64,000 bases of DNA from Streptomyces sp. 35G-GA-8 (GCF_023534745.1 NZ_JAMHJQ010000007.1:174497-238496), one strand, 5' to 3'; numbered from the stretch's first letter, positions 43,695 to 53,688 are shown. A program made the numbers and translations. The notes: generated from the sequence alone by a model not told the origin.

Positions 43695-44607
43695 GGTCGA
43701 GCAGCGTAGATGAGCGCGGCGCGATGGTCGGCGGGTGATCAGGATGCGGGATCTCGTTGCTCCAGCCGCCGGGGACCGCGCGCCCCTGCTGCTCGCGGAA
43801 GCGGATGGGCGGAATGCCGACGCGCCGGGTGAACAGCCGTGAGAAGTACGCCGGGTCGTCGTACCCGACGCGCCGGGCGACCGCCGCCACGGGCAGCTCG
43901 GTCGCGGCGAGCAGTTCCTTGGCACGGCCGAGGCGGATGCCCAGCAGATAGTCCTTGGGGCTGCATCCTGCGGCCCTGCGTACGGCCGTGCGCAGTTCGG
44001 CGGGGGTCATGCCGTGACGGGCGGCGTGTTCGGCGACCGAGAGTGTCCGGCAGGCGTCGCGGGCCAGTGTCCGGAGGACCGGGTCGCCCTCGGCGTCGGT
44101 GTCGGCGCGTGCCCGCCGCAGCGCGACGAGCAGTTCATGGACGGCGGCGCCGGTCTCGACTTCGAGCAGCGGGTTGCCCCGGCGCGCGGCGCGGGCGATG
44201 CGCGCGATGGCGGCCCGTGCGCCCGTCGCGTCGGAGAGCGCTACGACGGGCCGGTCCGGCTCTATGTAGCCGAGTTCCGTGTAGGTGGCGGTGGCGGGTC
44301 CGGTGAAGTCGACGAAGCTCTCGTCCCAGCCGTGCTCCTCGTCGGGTCCGTAGTGATGGGTGGTGCCGGGTGTCAGCCAGAGCAGCGCGGGCGCGCTGAC
44401 GGGGGTGTGCCGTCCGTCGGCCGCGCGGAACCAGCCGCTGCCCGCGCTGATCACGACGGCCACATGGTGATCGAGGGTGCGCGGCCCTACCGCCGGCAGA
44501 CGGCCGTGCTGGAGCCCGACGCCGAGGCAGACGAGCCCGAGCCGGTGGTGGACCGGGCTGGGGGTGAAGTACCGCATCCAGGTGTGATACATCCGCTCCC
44601 ACCTCAT
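43681..44607 (-). CDS. AraC-family transcription regulator
   Basis: A 308-residue regulator. The N-terminal cupin-like sensor domain (about residues 10-170, including LWLTPGTTHHYGPDEEHGWDE) should bind a small ligand, often a sugar. The C-terminal double helix-turn-helix (about 195-290) ends with the AraC signature RRVGYDDPAYFSRLFTRRVG. The ATG at 44607 follows AGAGGAA; ATG 44592 is an alternative. It is divergent from the GH35 gene and overlaps the chorismate mutase gene. Direct repeats in the shared promoter region suit AraC binding. Confidence 0.92.
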   Translation of the reverse strand: MRWERMYHTWMRYFTPSPVHHRLGLVCLGVGLQHGRLPAVGPRTLDHHVAVVISAGSGWFRAADGRHTPVSAPALLWLTPGTTHHYGPDEEHGWDESFVDFTGPATATYTELGYIEPDRPVVALSDATGARAAIARIARAARRGNPLLEVETGAAVHELLVALRRARADTDAEGDPVLRTLARDACRTLSVAEHAARHGMTPAELRTAVRRAAGCSPKDYLLGIRLGRAKELLAATELPVAAVARRVGYDDPAYFSRLFTRRVGIPPIRFREQQGRAVPGGWSNEIPHPDHPPTIAPRSSTLLDHDHE

Positions 44608-44669
44608 CTGTTGTTCCTCTGTGCGCCACGCGCGCGCCGCCGGTCGTGCGGTCGTGCGGTCGCGTCAGC

Positions 44670-44701
44670 TTCGTCCAAACAGAGGTGATCTTTGTCCATG
44701 G
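44670..44701 (+). promoter_or_regulatory. Candidate AraC operator upstream of the GH35 gene
   Basis: Half-sites TTCGTCCA (44670-44677) and TTTGTCCA (44691-44698) are direct repeats 21 bp apart, two helical turns, as in classic AraC operators. The second half with its flanks, CTTTGTCCATGG, recurs exactly upstream of the GH101 gene. Confidence 0.65.
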
Positions 44702-44783
44702 ACCGTGCCACCGCCAGAGGGAGAGGCTGAGCCGCGTGGCAGGAGCCGCGTGGCAGGAGCCTCGGAACGGGAGAGCGGGGACG

Positions 44784-46550
44784 GTGACTGAGTCGGTGGC
44801 TGAGTTCATGGTGGGGGACGAGGACTTTCTGCTGGACGGACGGCCGGTGCGGCTGCTCTCCGGGGCGCTGCACTACTTCCGGGTCCATGAGGAGCTGTGG
44901 GGCCACCGGCTCGGGATGCTGCGCGCCATGGGCCTCAACTGTGTGGAGACCTATGTCCCGTGGAATCTGCACGAGCCGGAACCCGGCCGCTACCACGACG
45001 TGGCCGCGCTCGGCCGGTTCCTCGACGCGGCGCGCGAGGCGGGGCTGTGGGCGATCGTCCGGCCGGGCCCGTACATCTGCGCCGAGTGGGACAACGGCGG
45101 GCTGCCGCACTGGCTGACCGGCCCGCTGGGCGCCCGGGTACGGACCAGGGACATCGGATATCTGACCCAGGTGGAGCGGTGGTTTCGCGAGCTGCTTCCC
45201 CAGGTCGCCGAGCGCGAGATCGGCCGGGGCGGTCCGGTGATCATGGTGCAGGTCGAGAACGAGTACGGGAGTTACGGCTCCGACCGGGACTATCTGGTCC
45301 GGCTGACCGAGCTGACGCGGGCGTGCGGGATCTCCGTACCGCTGGTGACCTCGGACGGCCCCGAGGACCATATGATCACCGGCGGTTCGGTCCCCGGGCT
45401 GCCGGCGACGGTCAACTTCGGCTCGGGAGCGCGCGCCGCCTTCGAGACGCTGCGCGGGCACCGCCCCGACGGGCCGCTGATGTGCATGGAGTTCTGGTGC
45501 GGCTGGTTCGACCACTGGGGCGGTGAGCATGTCGTACGGGATCCGTCGGACGCGGCCGGGGCGCTGCGCGAGATCCTGGAGTCCGGCGCCTCGGTCAATG
45601 TGTATATGGCGCACGGCGGTACGAACCTCGCGGGCTGGGCGGGCGCGAACCGGTCCGGTGAGCTGCACGACGGCGCGCTGCGGGCGGACGTCACCTCCTA
45701 CGACTACGACGCGCCGATCGACGAGGCGGGCCGGCCGACGGAGAAGTTCTGGCGGTTCCGCGAGGTGTTCGCGGACTACCGGAGCGGCCCGCTGCCCGAG
45801 CCACCGCGGCCACGCCCCGCCCTGGCCGGCCCCGTACGCGCCGCGTTCACCTCGTGGGCGCCGCTGGAGGAGGTCATGGAGACGCTGGGCGGACCGGAGT
45901 CGGAGACGGCGCTGCCGCCCACCTTCGAGGAGCTGGGCGTGGACCGCGGTCTGGTGCGCCACCGGCTGGCGGTGCCCGGCCGCCGGGCGCCCCGGACGCT
46001 CACGCTGGCCGGGCTGCGCGATCTGGCCGTGGTGTACGTGGACGGGGTACGGGCGGAGGTGCTCGACGGGGAGAACGCGGCCCTGGCGAAGCCGGTGGCC
46101 GGTCCCGCGTCCGTCGAGATCTGGGTGGAGTCGCTGGGCCGGGTCAACTACGGGCCGCGCCTGGGCGAGTCCAAGGGCATCACGGGCGGGGTGCTGCACG
46201 AGCGGCAGTATCTGCACGGCGTACGGTCCCGGGGGCTGCGCCTCGACGCCTTCGACGACGCGCGGGCGGTGACGGAACTCCCGTTCCGCGCCCTGGACGG
46301 CGAGGCGGGACGGGGGCTCTACCGCGCCGCCTTCGAGGTCGCGGGCGCGGGCGACGCCCGGCTCACGCTCCCCTCCTGGGCCCGGGGCTTCGTCTGGGTG
46401 AACGGCACCTGCCTGGGCCGCTACTGGTCGCGGGGCCCGCAGGAGTCGCTGTACGTGCCCGGTCCGGTGCTGCGCGAGGGCGCCAACGAGGTGTGGGTGC
46501 TGGAGCTGGAGGCCGCGGGCGAGCCATACGTACAGCTCGCCACGTACTGA
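44784..46550 (+). CDS. Beta-galactosidase, GH35
   Basis: A 588-residue glycosidase with a TIM barrel and C-terminal beta domains. The acid/base Glu160 lies in VQVENEYGSYG and the nucleophile Glu236 in MEFWCGWFDHWGG; YVPWNLHEPEPG and RPGPYICAEWDNGGLP are further GH35 signatures. There is no signal peptide, so it acts in the cytoplasm on imported galactosides. GH35 enzymes commonly cleave beta-1,3 or beta-1,4 galactose, fitting the Gal-beta-1,3-GalNAc released by GH101 enzymes such as its convergent neighbour. The GTG at 44784 follows GGGAG at 9 nt. Confidence 0.94.
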   Translation: MTESVAEFMVGDEDFLLDGRPVRLLSGALHYFRVHEELWGHRLGMLRAMGLNCVETYVPWNLHEPEPGRYHDVAALGRFLDAAREAGLWAIVRPGPYICAEWDNGGLPHWLTGPLGARVRTRDIGYLTQVERWFRELLPQVAEREIGRGGPVIMVQVENEYGSYGSDRDYLVRLTELTRACGISVPLVTSDGPEDHMITGGSVPGLPATVNFGSGARAAFETLRGHRPDGPLMCMEFWCGWFDHWGGEHVVRDPSDAAGALREILESGASVNVYMAHGGTNLAGWAGANRSGELHDGALRADVTSYDYDAPIDEAGRPTEKFWRFREVFADYRSGPLPEPPRPRPALAGPVRAAFTSWAPLEEVMETLGGPESETALPPTFEELGVDRGLVRHRLAVPGRRAPRTLTLAGLRDLAVVYVDGVRAEVLDGENAALAKPVAGPASVEIWVESLGRVNYGPRLGESKGITGGVLHERQYLHGVRSRGLRLDAFDDARAVTELPFRALDGEAGRGLYRAAFEVAGAGDARLTLPSWARGFVWVNGTCLGRYWSRGPQESLYVPGPVLREGANEVWVLELEAAGEPYVQLATY

Positions 46551-46552
46551 GA

Positions 46553-46595
46553 TGAAGGGCCGGTCCCGGTGGCGTGCCCGGGACCGGCCCCTTCA
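46553..46595. terminator. Bidirectional terminator between GH35 and GH101 genes
   Basis: Arms 46553-46569 and 46578-46595 pair over 17 bp with one bulged base, in the 50-bp space between the two convergent stops. Confidence 0.85.
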
Positions 46596-46600
46596 CCGGC

Positions 46601-49600
46601 TCAGGCTTCCCGCACCTCGAACGTGTCGAGCGTGAACTCCGCCTTCCCGTCGTCGCCCGTCTTGCGCAGCCCGACCCACGCCTCGCCCCGCTCCGGCGCG
46701 GTGAACTCGTAGCTCAGTACGGTCGGTTCGGTCGCGACGGGCAGCGCCACACGCGCCAGCTCCCGCTCCGCGGGCTCGTCCACGGCCGTGACCCAGGCGT
46801 ACTGGCCCGCCTTCTCGTTCTCGTACCGGAACGAGACCCGGTAGCGCCTGCCCGGCTCGAAGCGGACGGTGTGCTGGACGGTCCGGTAGACCAGTCCCCC
46901 GTTCTCACCGCGCGACTTGAGCGATTCGGTGCCGTCGATGACATCGTCGATCGCCTTGCCGTTCCAGCCGCGCTGGGTGAACGGCGCGTGCCGCTGGGCG
47001 ATATGCGTACGGGGGTCGGTGGCGCCGCCCGCGTCCCCCTTCACGAAGACGCCCCATCCCTGCGGCACCCGTTGGAAGTCCTCGAAGGCGACCGTGCCCG
47101 GCTTGACGGTCGGCCGGGCGGGGACGATCCGTACGTTGTCGAACCGCACCCGCGCCCCGCCCTCCGCCGCGCGCAGCGTGAGCCGGACCCGCCCGCCGCC
47201 CTCCGGGACGGTGAAGTAGGTGAACATCCGCTGGAAGCGGCTGCCGTGCTTGCGGTCCGCGGCGACATAGTTGCCCGCGGTGGAACTGTCGGTCCAGTTG
47301 ACGGCCGTGACGCCGTCGGCGGTACGGACCTCCAGGGCGGCTCTGCGCCGGAGCCCGGCCGTCTCACCGACCTCGACCTGTACGGACGCCGCGTATGTGC
47401 CGGGCGCCAGCCGCTCCAGACGCCGGCCGACCGCCGCCGCCGCGCCCGCGCCGATCACCAGCTCGTAGTCGCCGAGGGCGCTCCGTTCCACGGCGGCCGG
47501 GCCGCTGACGGTCCAGCCGTCCAGCGCGCCGGAGTGGAAACCCGGGTCGTGGAGCGGGGTGGCCTGGCCCCAGTCCGGGTCCGCCGGCTGCTGCCGGACC
47601 CGGCTCCGGTACAGCACATACGGCTGTCCCGCCTCGGCGTCGAGCGTCACCCGGCCGTCGCGTACCGGTATGTCGCGCACATGGACCCGGCCCTGGTCGG
47701 TGAGCCGGTACAGGACGGCCTTCGACAGCCCCGCCCAGCCGCGCGGCAGCCGCCAGTCGCCGCTGCCGCCCGTCGGGTTGTAGTGGTAGAGCCTGTCCGG
47801 GTCGGTGGCCCTGCGCGGCTCCCAGGGCAGCAGATAGCGTCCGTCCTCGTACACGACCCGTCCGTCGGTCGTGATGCGGCGGATGCCGTCCGCGTCGGAG
47901 ACCACGGTCCGGGTCGGTCCCGAGAACCGGATCTCGTGGTCGCTCCAGCGCGCGATGGGATACGCCTGGAGGTATTTCGCGGGAAGGGAGTGGGTCCAGA
48001 TCAGCCGGTAGAAGTCCGTCCAGTCGGTCTTGCCGACCCAGCCCTCGAAGTTGCCCGTGCGCGGGATGCCCAGCAGTGTCGGCCACTTGTCGGCGAAGAC
48101 GTCCTTCTGGTGGTTGCGCAGGAAGCGGATCAGCTGTGAGTTGATCCCGCGCGAGGTGTCGCCGCCGTAGTCGGTCTCGGTCGCCCAGTGCGCCCAGAGC
48201 GAGGAGCGCTCCAGGCCGTGGCCCCATTCGGTGGTGATCTGCCAGCCCTGCTCGCGCAGCGCGCGCTGGAGCCGGTCGGAGTTCCAGCCGGACTCCCGGA
48301 AGACATCGATGTAGAGGGTGTTCAGCGCGGGGTCGGTCTGGTCGCGCAGATCCTGGAAGCGCTTGACGATGTCACCGGAGACCAGATCGCGGCGGGCGTC
48401 GATGCGATAGCTCTGGTCGAGCCAGTCCCACTGTTCGTCGTTCTTGTCCACGAGCGTCTCGGAGAAGGCGTGGGCGACGGGGTAGGACTCGGTGGCGTTG
48501 ACATGCACCCCGAAGTCGCTCTGCCACTTCTTCCCTTCCCTGACCAGGGTGTTGAGATCGTCGAGGCCCCCGGCGCGCTGGTTGTAGTTGCCCGCGTAGT
48601 CGGGGTGGGCCGAGTCGTGTCCCTCCGACTGGTAGCCCTTGAGCAGGGTGTACTGCCGCAGCCCGTCCGTGGCCAGCGAGATCCGCTTGACCTGGTCGAG
48701 GGTGGCCAGGAAGGGGTTGGTGGCCTGGCTGGCGAAGTTGAAGGGGATGTGCGGGACGACCCGCAGATGCTGCCGGTCGGCGCCGAGCGGGCTGACCATG
48801 ATGTCGCGGAAGGCGGTGGCCGCGTCCTGCCAGTCGACCGGGCGGCCGGCTCGCCCGGCACCGTCCTCGTCGGCGTCTTCGGCGTCGTCACGTTGGCGGG
48901 TGACGATGACGGTGGCGTACGGCAGCGGTTCGGTGGCCGCCACGGGTGAGGTCGCCGCGCGGTGGGTCCACTGCCCGCACCGCAGCCGCCCCTCCGTCAC
49001 GCCGTCGTCGGCGCGTACGACACGATGCCAGAGCCGGCCGTTGTCCCAGGTGGCGCCCGGGGTGTCGGCGGGCCGGTCGTAGCAGGTGTTGGTCTCGACC
49101 GCGCCGCCAAGCCGGTCGTGCACCACCACGGCGTAGGCACAGCCCGCCGGCGCGCGTTCCGGGGTTGCGGCGGTGATCGCGGTCAGGGTGTCGCCGCTCT
49201 TGGCCTTGTCCAGCTCGACGCGCGCGGTGAGCAGTACGGCGCCGGGCTGGTCGGCGCGTACGGACAGCAGCGCCAGTCCGGGCAGTTCCAGGGTGCCGAC
49301 GCGCAGGGCGGGTGTGTCGGCGATCCGGGTGACCCGCCAGTCGACGCGCCATCCGGAGACCGCGATCTCGATGTCGATCTCGGTGCCGCCGTCGAAGGCG
49401 AGGGTGTACGCGATCCGGCCGCCGGCGCTCCCCGTCTTCCGGGTGCGCACGGCCGGGGTGCGGTCCGTGCCGTCGATCCGTACGGAGGTGACCGGGTCGC
49501 GCTGCCCGTACAGCAGGGCGCCGGTCTCGCGGTCGGTGTACGAGACGACGCGCGGGAAGCCGCTGTCGACCCGTACGTCCAGCTCCCGGGAGCGCAGTAC

Positions 49601-49744
49601 GGTCCCGGTCCCCGGCGCCCCGCCGGACGACGGGGAGGCGGCCAGCCCGGGGGACGCGCCGAGGGCGACGCCGGCGCCCGCGAGTGCGGTGGCGGCGACG
49701 ACGGTTCTGCGGCGGGGGCCGCGGTCTGCTGCGTTGGCGTGCAC
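46601..49744 (-). CDS. Tat-exported endo-alpha-N-acetylgalactosaminidase, GH101
   Basis: A 1047-residue secreted enzyme expected to remove Gal-beta-1,3-GalNAc (core 1) from Ser/Thr of mucin-type glycoproteins. A twin-arginine signal (RRRTVVA then a hydrophobic run, residues 11-36) leads. The N-terminal beta domain is followed by the catalytic barrel (about 325-640): QSEGHDSAHPDYAGNYNQR, the expected nucleophile Asp near 479 (YIDVFRESGWNSDRL) and acid/base Glu near 505 (TEWGHG). Beta-sandwich, carbohydrate-binding-like domains make up the last 350 residues. The GTG follows AGAGGAG at 5 nt. It shares an AraC-type operator with the GH35 gene. Confidence 0.9.
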   Translation of the reverse strand: MHANAADRGPRRRTVVAATALAGAGVALGASPGLAASPSSGGAPGTGTVLRSRELDVRVDSGFPRVVSYTDRETGALLYGQRDPVTSVRIDGTDRTPAVRTRKTGSAGGRIAYTLAFDGGTEIDIEIAVSGWRVDWRVTRIADTPALRVGTLELPGLALLSVRADQPGAVLLTARVELDKAKSGDTLTAITAATPERAPAGCAYAVVVHDRLGGAVETNTCYDRPADTPGATWDNGRLWHRVVRADDGVTEGRLRCGQWTHRAATSPVAATEPLPYATVIVTRQRDDAEDADEDGAGRAGRPVDWQDAATAFRDIMVSPLGADRQHLRVVPHIPFNFASQATNPFLATLDQVKRISLATDGLRQYTLLKGYQSEGHDSAHPDYAGNYNQRAGGLDDLNTLVREGKKWQSDFGVHVNATESYPVAHAFSETLVDKNDEQWDWLDQSYRIDARRDLVSGDIVKRFQDLRDQTDPALNTLYIDVFRESGWNSDRLQRALREQGWQITTEWGHGLERSSLWAHWATETDYGGDTSRGINSQLIRFLRNHQKDVFADKWPTLLGIPRTGNFEGWVGKTDWTDFYRLIWTHSLPAKYLQAYPIARWSDHEIRFSGPTRTVVSDADGIRRITTDGRVVYEDGRYLLPWEPRRATDPDRLYHYNPTGGSGDWRLPRGWAGLSKAVLYRLTDQGRVHVRDIPVRDGRVTLDAEAGQPYVLYRSRVRQQPADPDWGQATPLHDPGFHSGALDGWTVSGPAAVERSALGDYELVIGAGAAAAVGRRLERLAPGTYAASVQVEVGETAGLRRRAALEVRTADGVTAVNWTDSSTAGNYVAADRKHGSRFQRMFTYFTVPEGGGRVRLTLRAAEGGARVRFDNVRIVPARPTVKPGTVAFEDFQRVPQGWGVFVKGDAGGATDPRTHIAQRHAPFTQRGWNGKAIDDVIDGTESLKSRGENGGLVYRTVQHTVRFEPGRRYRVSFRYENEKAGQYAWVTAVDEPAERELARVALPVATEPTVLSYEFTAPERGEAWVGLRKTGDDGKAEFTLDTFEVREA

Positions 49745-49828
49745 GCTCGCTCCTCTTCGTTCACGGATTCGACAGACGGATGGGGGGATCCGTGCACGTC
49801 AATCTCCGTCGCGAGGTGCGAGCGCGCC

Positions 49829-49860
49829 CATGGACAAAGGCGGGGCAGGTGTTGGACTAA
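49829..49860 (-). promoter_or_regulatory. Candidate AraC operator upstream of the GH101 gene
   Basis: On the minus strand TTAGTCCA (49860-49853) and TTTGTCCA (49838-49831) are direct repeats 22 bp apart. CTTTGTCCATGG (49839-49828) is identical over 12 bases to the site before the GH35 gene. Confidence 0.65.
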
Positions 49861-49918
49861 CGCGTCCGGCCACCTGCCCCGCCCCTCGGGCGAGGTCCTA
49901 CGAGGTCACGTCAGAGCG

Positions 49919-50785
<867 letters not shown>

Positions 50786-50838
50786 TCAACGCGCGTTGCG
50801 CAGTGCTGACATGAGCCCGACAAGAAAGCGTGATCCGG

Positions 50839-50868
50839 ATTATGCGGAGGGGATCAGCCACGCCACAA
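50839..50868 (-). promoter_or_regulatory. Candidate promoter of the trypsin gene
   Basis: On the minus strand TTGTGG (50868-50863), an 18-bp spacer and CATAAT (50844-50839). The leader would be about 86 nt. Confidence 0.45.
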
Positions 50869-50906
50869 GAACCGGCTTTCGGCCATCCGGCAGGGCCATC
50901 CGTCGG

Positions 50907-51006
50907 CCACCGTCCTCTGTTCGGACCCACCGTCCGATCACAGGACGCACCGTCCGCCGGTCAGACACACCGTCCACCGATCAGACGCGCCGTCCGCTGA
51001 ACGGAC
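50907..51006. repeat. Five tandem 20-bp repeats between divergent genes
   Basis: Units begin at 50907, 50927, 50947, 50967 and 50987. Each has (c/g)caccgtcc or a one-base variant at its start, a variable middle and ggac/agac at its end. The exact 20-bp spacing (two helical turns) puts the conserved blocks on one face of the DNA. The array lies in the 372-bp gap (50747-51118) between the trypsin gene and the HEXXH gene. Confidence 0.9.
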
Positions 51007-51118
51007 GCCCCCCACCGGCCACGACCCTCCGGCGCCCGGAGCGCGCCCGTACAGTTGAGGCGAGCGGGCTCGGCCGTCCCGCGCGGGGGACCGGACGCGG
51101 GACGCAGGGGGTAGGGAC

Positions 51119-52021
51119 GTGACGAACGGCGGCGAGGTCCAGCACGGCTATCCGCATCTCGACACGGCGCGCGCGGCCATCACGGCCCTCTACCGACGGC
51201 TCTCGGCCGACGGAATCCGCGCGTACGCCCCCAGCGTGGCCCCCGCCGATGTCGCCTTCTCCGACGTGGACGATCTGTATCTGGGCACCCAGCGCGTGGC
51301 CCACGCCCTGGTCCAGCAGCTGCGGCTGCCGGACGCGCGCGTGATCGTGAGCTTCCGCGACATGGACCACGCGGCGAATGTCGAGCTGACCGCGGGGCCC
51401 GAGTACTTCATCGAGCTGAACAACCGCTTCCGTACCCACCGCAGGGACATCGGCGCCGCCCTCGCCCACGAGATCACCCATGTCGTGCTGCACCGCCTCG
51501 GCCTCTCCTTCCCCGGCACCCGCGACAACGAGATCCTGACCGACACCGCCACGACCTATCTCGGCGCGGGCTGGCTGCTTCTGGACGCCTACCGCGAGGA
51601 CCGCGATTCCAGCCAGAAACTCGGCTATCTCACCCCCGAGGAGTTCGGCTATGTCCTGGCCAAGCGCGCGCTCGTCTTCGACGAGGACCCCCGGATCTGG
51701 TTCACCAGCCCGCAGGGGTACACGTCGTATACGAAAGGCAGGGCGCAGTCGCTGCGTGACGAGCAGCAGCCGCCGCTGACCACCGCGGGCTGGTCGGGGC
51801 GGCACCGCTACGCCAAGGACCGCCGCTACGCGATGGACCACCCGGGCGTCGCGCCCGCCCCCGCCGCGCCGTACACGCCCTACGCCTTCGAGCATCTGGC
51901 GGACGGTCTGCGGGTCTCGTTCCCGTGTCCCACCTGCCTTCAGCGCATCCGCGTGCCGGTCCGCGGCCGGGTGCGGGCGCGGTGCGGACTGTGCGGGAGC
52001 GTGCTGGACTGCGACACCTGA
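51119..52021 (+). CDS. HEXXH protein with C-terminal zinc ribbon
   Basis: A 300-residue cytoplasmic protein. A zinc-protease-like motif HEITH lies at residues 117-121 (AALAHEITHVVLH), with acidic residues Glu138 and Asp142 (DNEILTD) that could give a third ligand. Near the C-terminus CPTC and CGLC pairs form a zinc ribbon. There is no signal peptide. I do not recognise a named family; it may be a regulatory protease or a related metal protein. The GTG follows GGTAGGGA. Confidence 0.8.
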   Translation: MTNGGEVQHGYPHLDTARAAITALYRRLSADGIRAYAPSVAPADVAFSDVDDLYLGTQRVAHALVQQLRLPDARVIVSFRDMDHAANVELTAGPEYFIELNNRFRTHRRDIGAALAHEITHVVLHRLGLSFPGTRDNEILTDTATTYLGAGWLLLDAYREDRDSSQKLGYLTPEEFGYVLAKRALVFDEDPRIWFTSPQGYTSYTKGRAQSLRDEQQPPLTTAGWSGRHRYAKDRRYAMDHPGVAPAPAAPYTPYAFEHLADGLRVSFPCPTCLQRIRVPVRGRVRARCGLCGSVLDCDT

Positions 52022-52094
52022 GCCGGATGGGGGCAGCCGCCTCTCTCCCGTATCCCGGACGACGGCGCGGCCCGGGCGAACGTAGGGTCGAAGC

Positions 52095-53624
52095 ATGACG
52101 AATGAGCCGACGACGGGCGCGGGCGTCGACGAGCTGTTCGCGGCGGTGAGCGGCGGCGCCGCCGACACGGTGGTACGGCTGCTCCGCGCCGGTGTCTCAC
52201 CCGAGTCGGCCGACGAGACCGGCGAAACGATCCTCTACCGCGCGGCGGTCAGCGATGTGCCGGGGCTTGTCCGGCTGCTGCTCACGGCGGGCGCCGACCC
52301 CCGCAGGGCCAGCGGCCGGGACGGCGGCGATCTGCCGCTGTGCGGGGCGGCCTGCGGCGGGCACACCGAGGTCGTCCGCGCGCTGCTCGCCGCCGGGGCG
52401 CCGCCCGACGGCCGCGAGGAGTTCGGTTTCACGGCGGTCGCCTGGGCGGTCGTGCAGGGCTTCGCGGACACCGTGGAAGCGCTGCTGGAGTACGGCGCCG
52501 ACCCCGATCTGCCGGGCCCCGGCGGCGAGCCTCCGCTGCTGCTGGCCGCCCGCCGCGGCTCCGCGCCCGCCGTGCGGGTCCTGCTCCGCTACGGCGCGGG
52601 CGCCCCCGACGGCGTCCACGCGAGGACGCGCGACGCGGCGCTCGCCGAGGCACGGCGCTGGCTGACCCGCGATGTCGAACAGGAGCTGCGGGCCGGACTG
52701 CTGAACGCCTACGGCGACGGTTACGAGACGGTGGTGCGCCGGATCGAGGAGGACGGCTCGGGGACCGTCATCGTCGAACTGCTGCGGGACGGCGAGCCGG
52801 TGGCAGGCCGTGAGCAGCAGACCGGGCACGCGGCCGTCGCGACGATACTCGAAACGGAGCTGGGCATTGCGACGCCGTACGAGGAGCTGGCGGCGCGGGC
52901 CCTGCGCTGCGGTGACCCCGGCCGGGACGACTGGACGGAGTCGGTGTCCGCGCTGTGGCGGCGCGGTGACGAGGAGACGTTCCAGGCCGCCGCCGCGTGG
53001 TGCGTGAGTGACGAGCCGCTGCGACGGGCCTTCGCCGCCGATGTGCTGGCGCGGCTCGGCGCGGCGGACGGGGAGACCCCGTTCGCCGCCCGCGCGGTGC
53101 CCCTGCTGCGCGAACTGTCCCGGCGGGCCGTGGAACCGGAGCTGGTCCGCGCGGTCGTGGTGGCCCTCGGCCAGTACGGCGACCCGGCCGCGCTCCCGGA
53201 GATCCTGCGCCACTCCGGCCATCCGGACTCCGGGGTACGGCGCCGGGCGGCGCTCGCGCTGACCGGGCTCGTGCCGGGCGACGACCGCGACGCGCTATGG
53301 GCGCTGACGCTGCTGAGCAGGGACGCGGACGCGTCGGTCAGGGAACGCGCGGTCGTGGCGCTGGCGGGCCTGGACGCGGACACGCGCGAGCTGCGCGAGG
53401 CGCTGGCGGCCCGGCTGAACGACCCGGAAGCGCATACGGCCGCCGAGGCGGCCAAGGGGCTGGCGGCCCGCCGCGATCCGCGCGCGGTCGACGCGCTGGC
53501 CCGGATCCTCGGCGACGAGGACCCGGAGGGATACGCGCGCAGGACGGCGCTGGAGGCCGTGCGGTACGTACCGCACGGACCGGAGCGACGGCGCCTGGAA
53601 CGCACGCTCCCGCGCCGCCGCTGA
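52095..53624 (+). CDS. Ankyrin and HEAT repeat protein
   Basis: A 509-residue cytoplasmic scaffold. The N-terminal 185 residues hold about five ankyrin repeats (for example TILYRAAVSDVPGLVRLLLTAGAD and LLLAARRGSAPAVRVLLRYGA). The C-terminal 200 residues are HEAT-like repeats (RRRAALALTGLVPGDDRDAL, VRERAVVALAGLD, EAAKGLAARRDPRAVDALARIL). Between them is a region with no known fold. Both repeat types bind other proteins, so it is probably an adaptor; its partner is unknown. Confidence 0.88.
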   Translation: MTNEPTTGAGVDELFAAVSGGAADTVVRLLRAGVSPESADETGETILYRAAVSDVPGLVRLLLTAGADPRRASGRDGGDLPLCGAACGGHTEVVRALLAAGAPPDGREEFGFTAVAWAVVQGFADTVEALLEYGADPDLPGPGGEPPLLLAARRGSAPAVRVLLRYGAGAPDGVHARTRDAALAEARRWLTRDVEQELRAGLLNAYGDGYETVVRRIEEDGSGTVIVELLRDGEPVAGREQQTGHAAVATILETELGIATPYEELAARALRCGDPGRDDWTESVSALWRRGDEETFQAAAAWCVSDEPLRRAFAADVLARLGAADGETPFAARAVPLLRELSRRAVEPELVRAVVVALGQYGDPAALPEILRHSGHPDSGVRRRAALALTGLVPGDDRDALWALTLLSRDADASVRERAVVALAGLDADTRELREALAARLNDPEAHTAAEAAKGLAARRDPRAVDALARILGDEDPEGYARRTALEAVRYVPHGPERRRLERTLPRRR

Positions 53625-53688
53625 GGCATGTCCGGAGGCAGGGCGCTTTCCAGGGGCGCTTTCCGGGGACGCTTTCCGGCGGCGCTTT

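Noticed and set aside
50907-51006. CRISPR array
   Set aside because: Units are 20 bp with no separate repeat and unique spacer, and no cas gene is present. Best read as tandem repeats.
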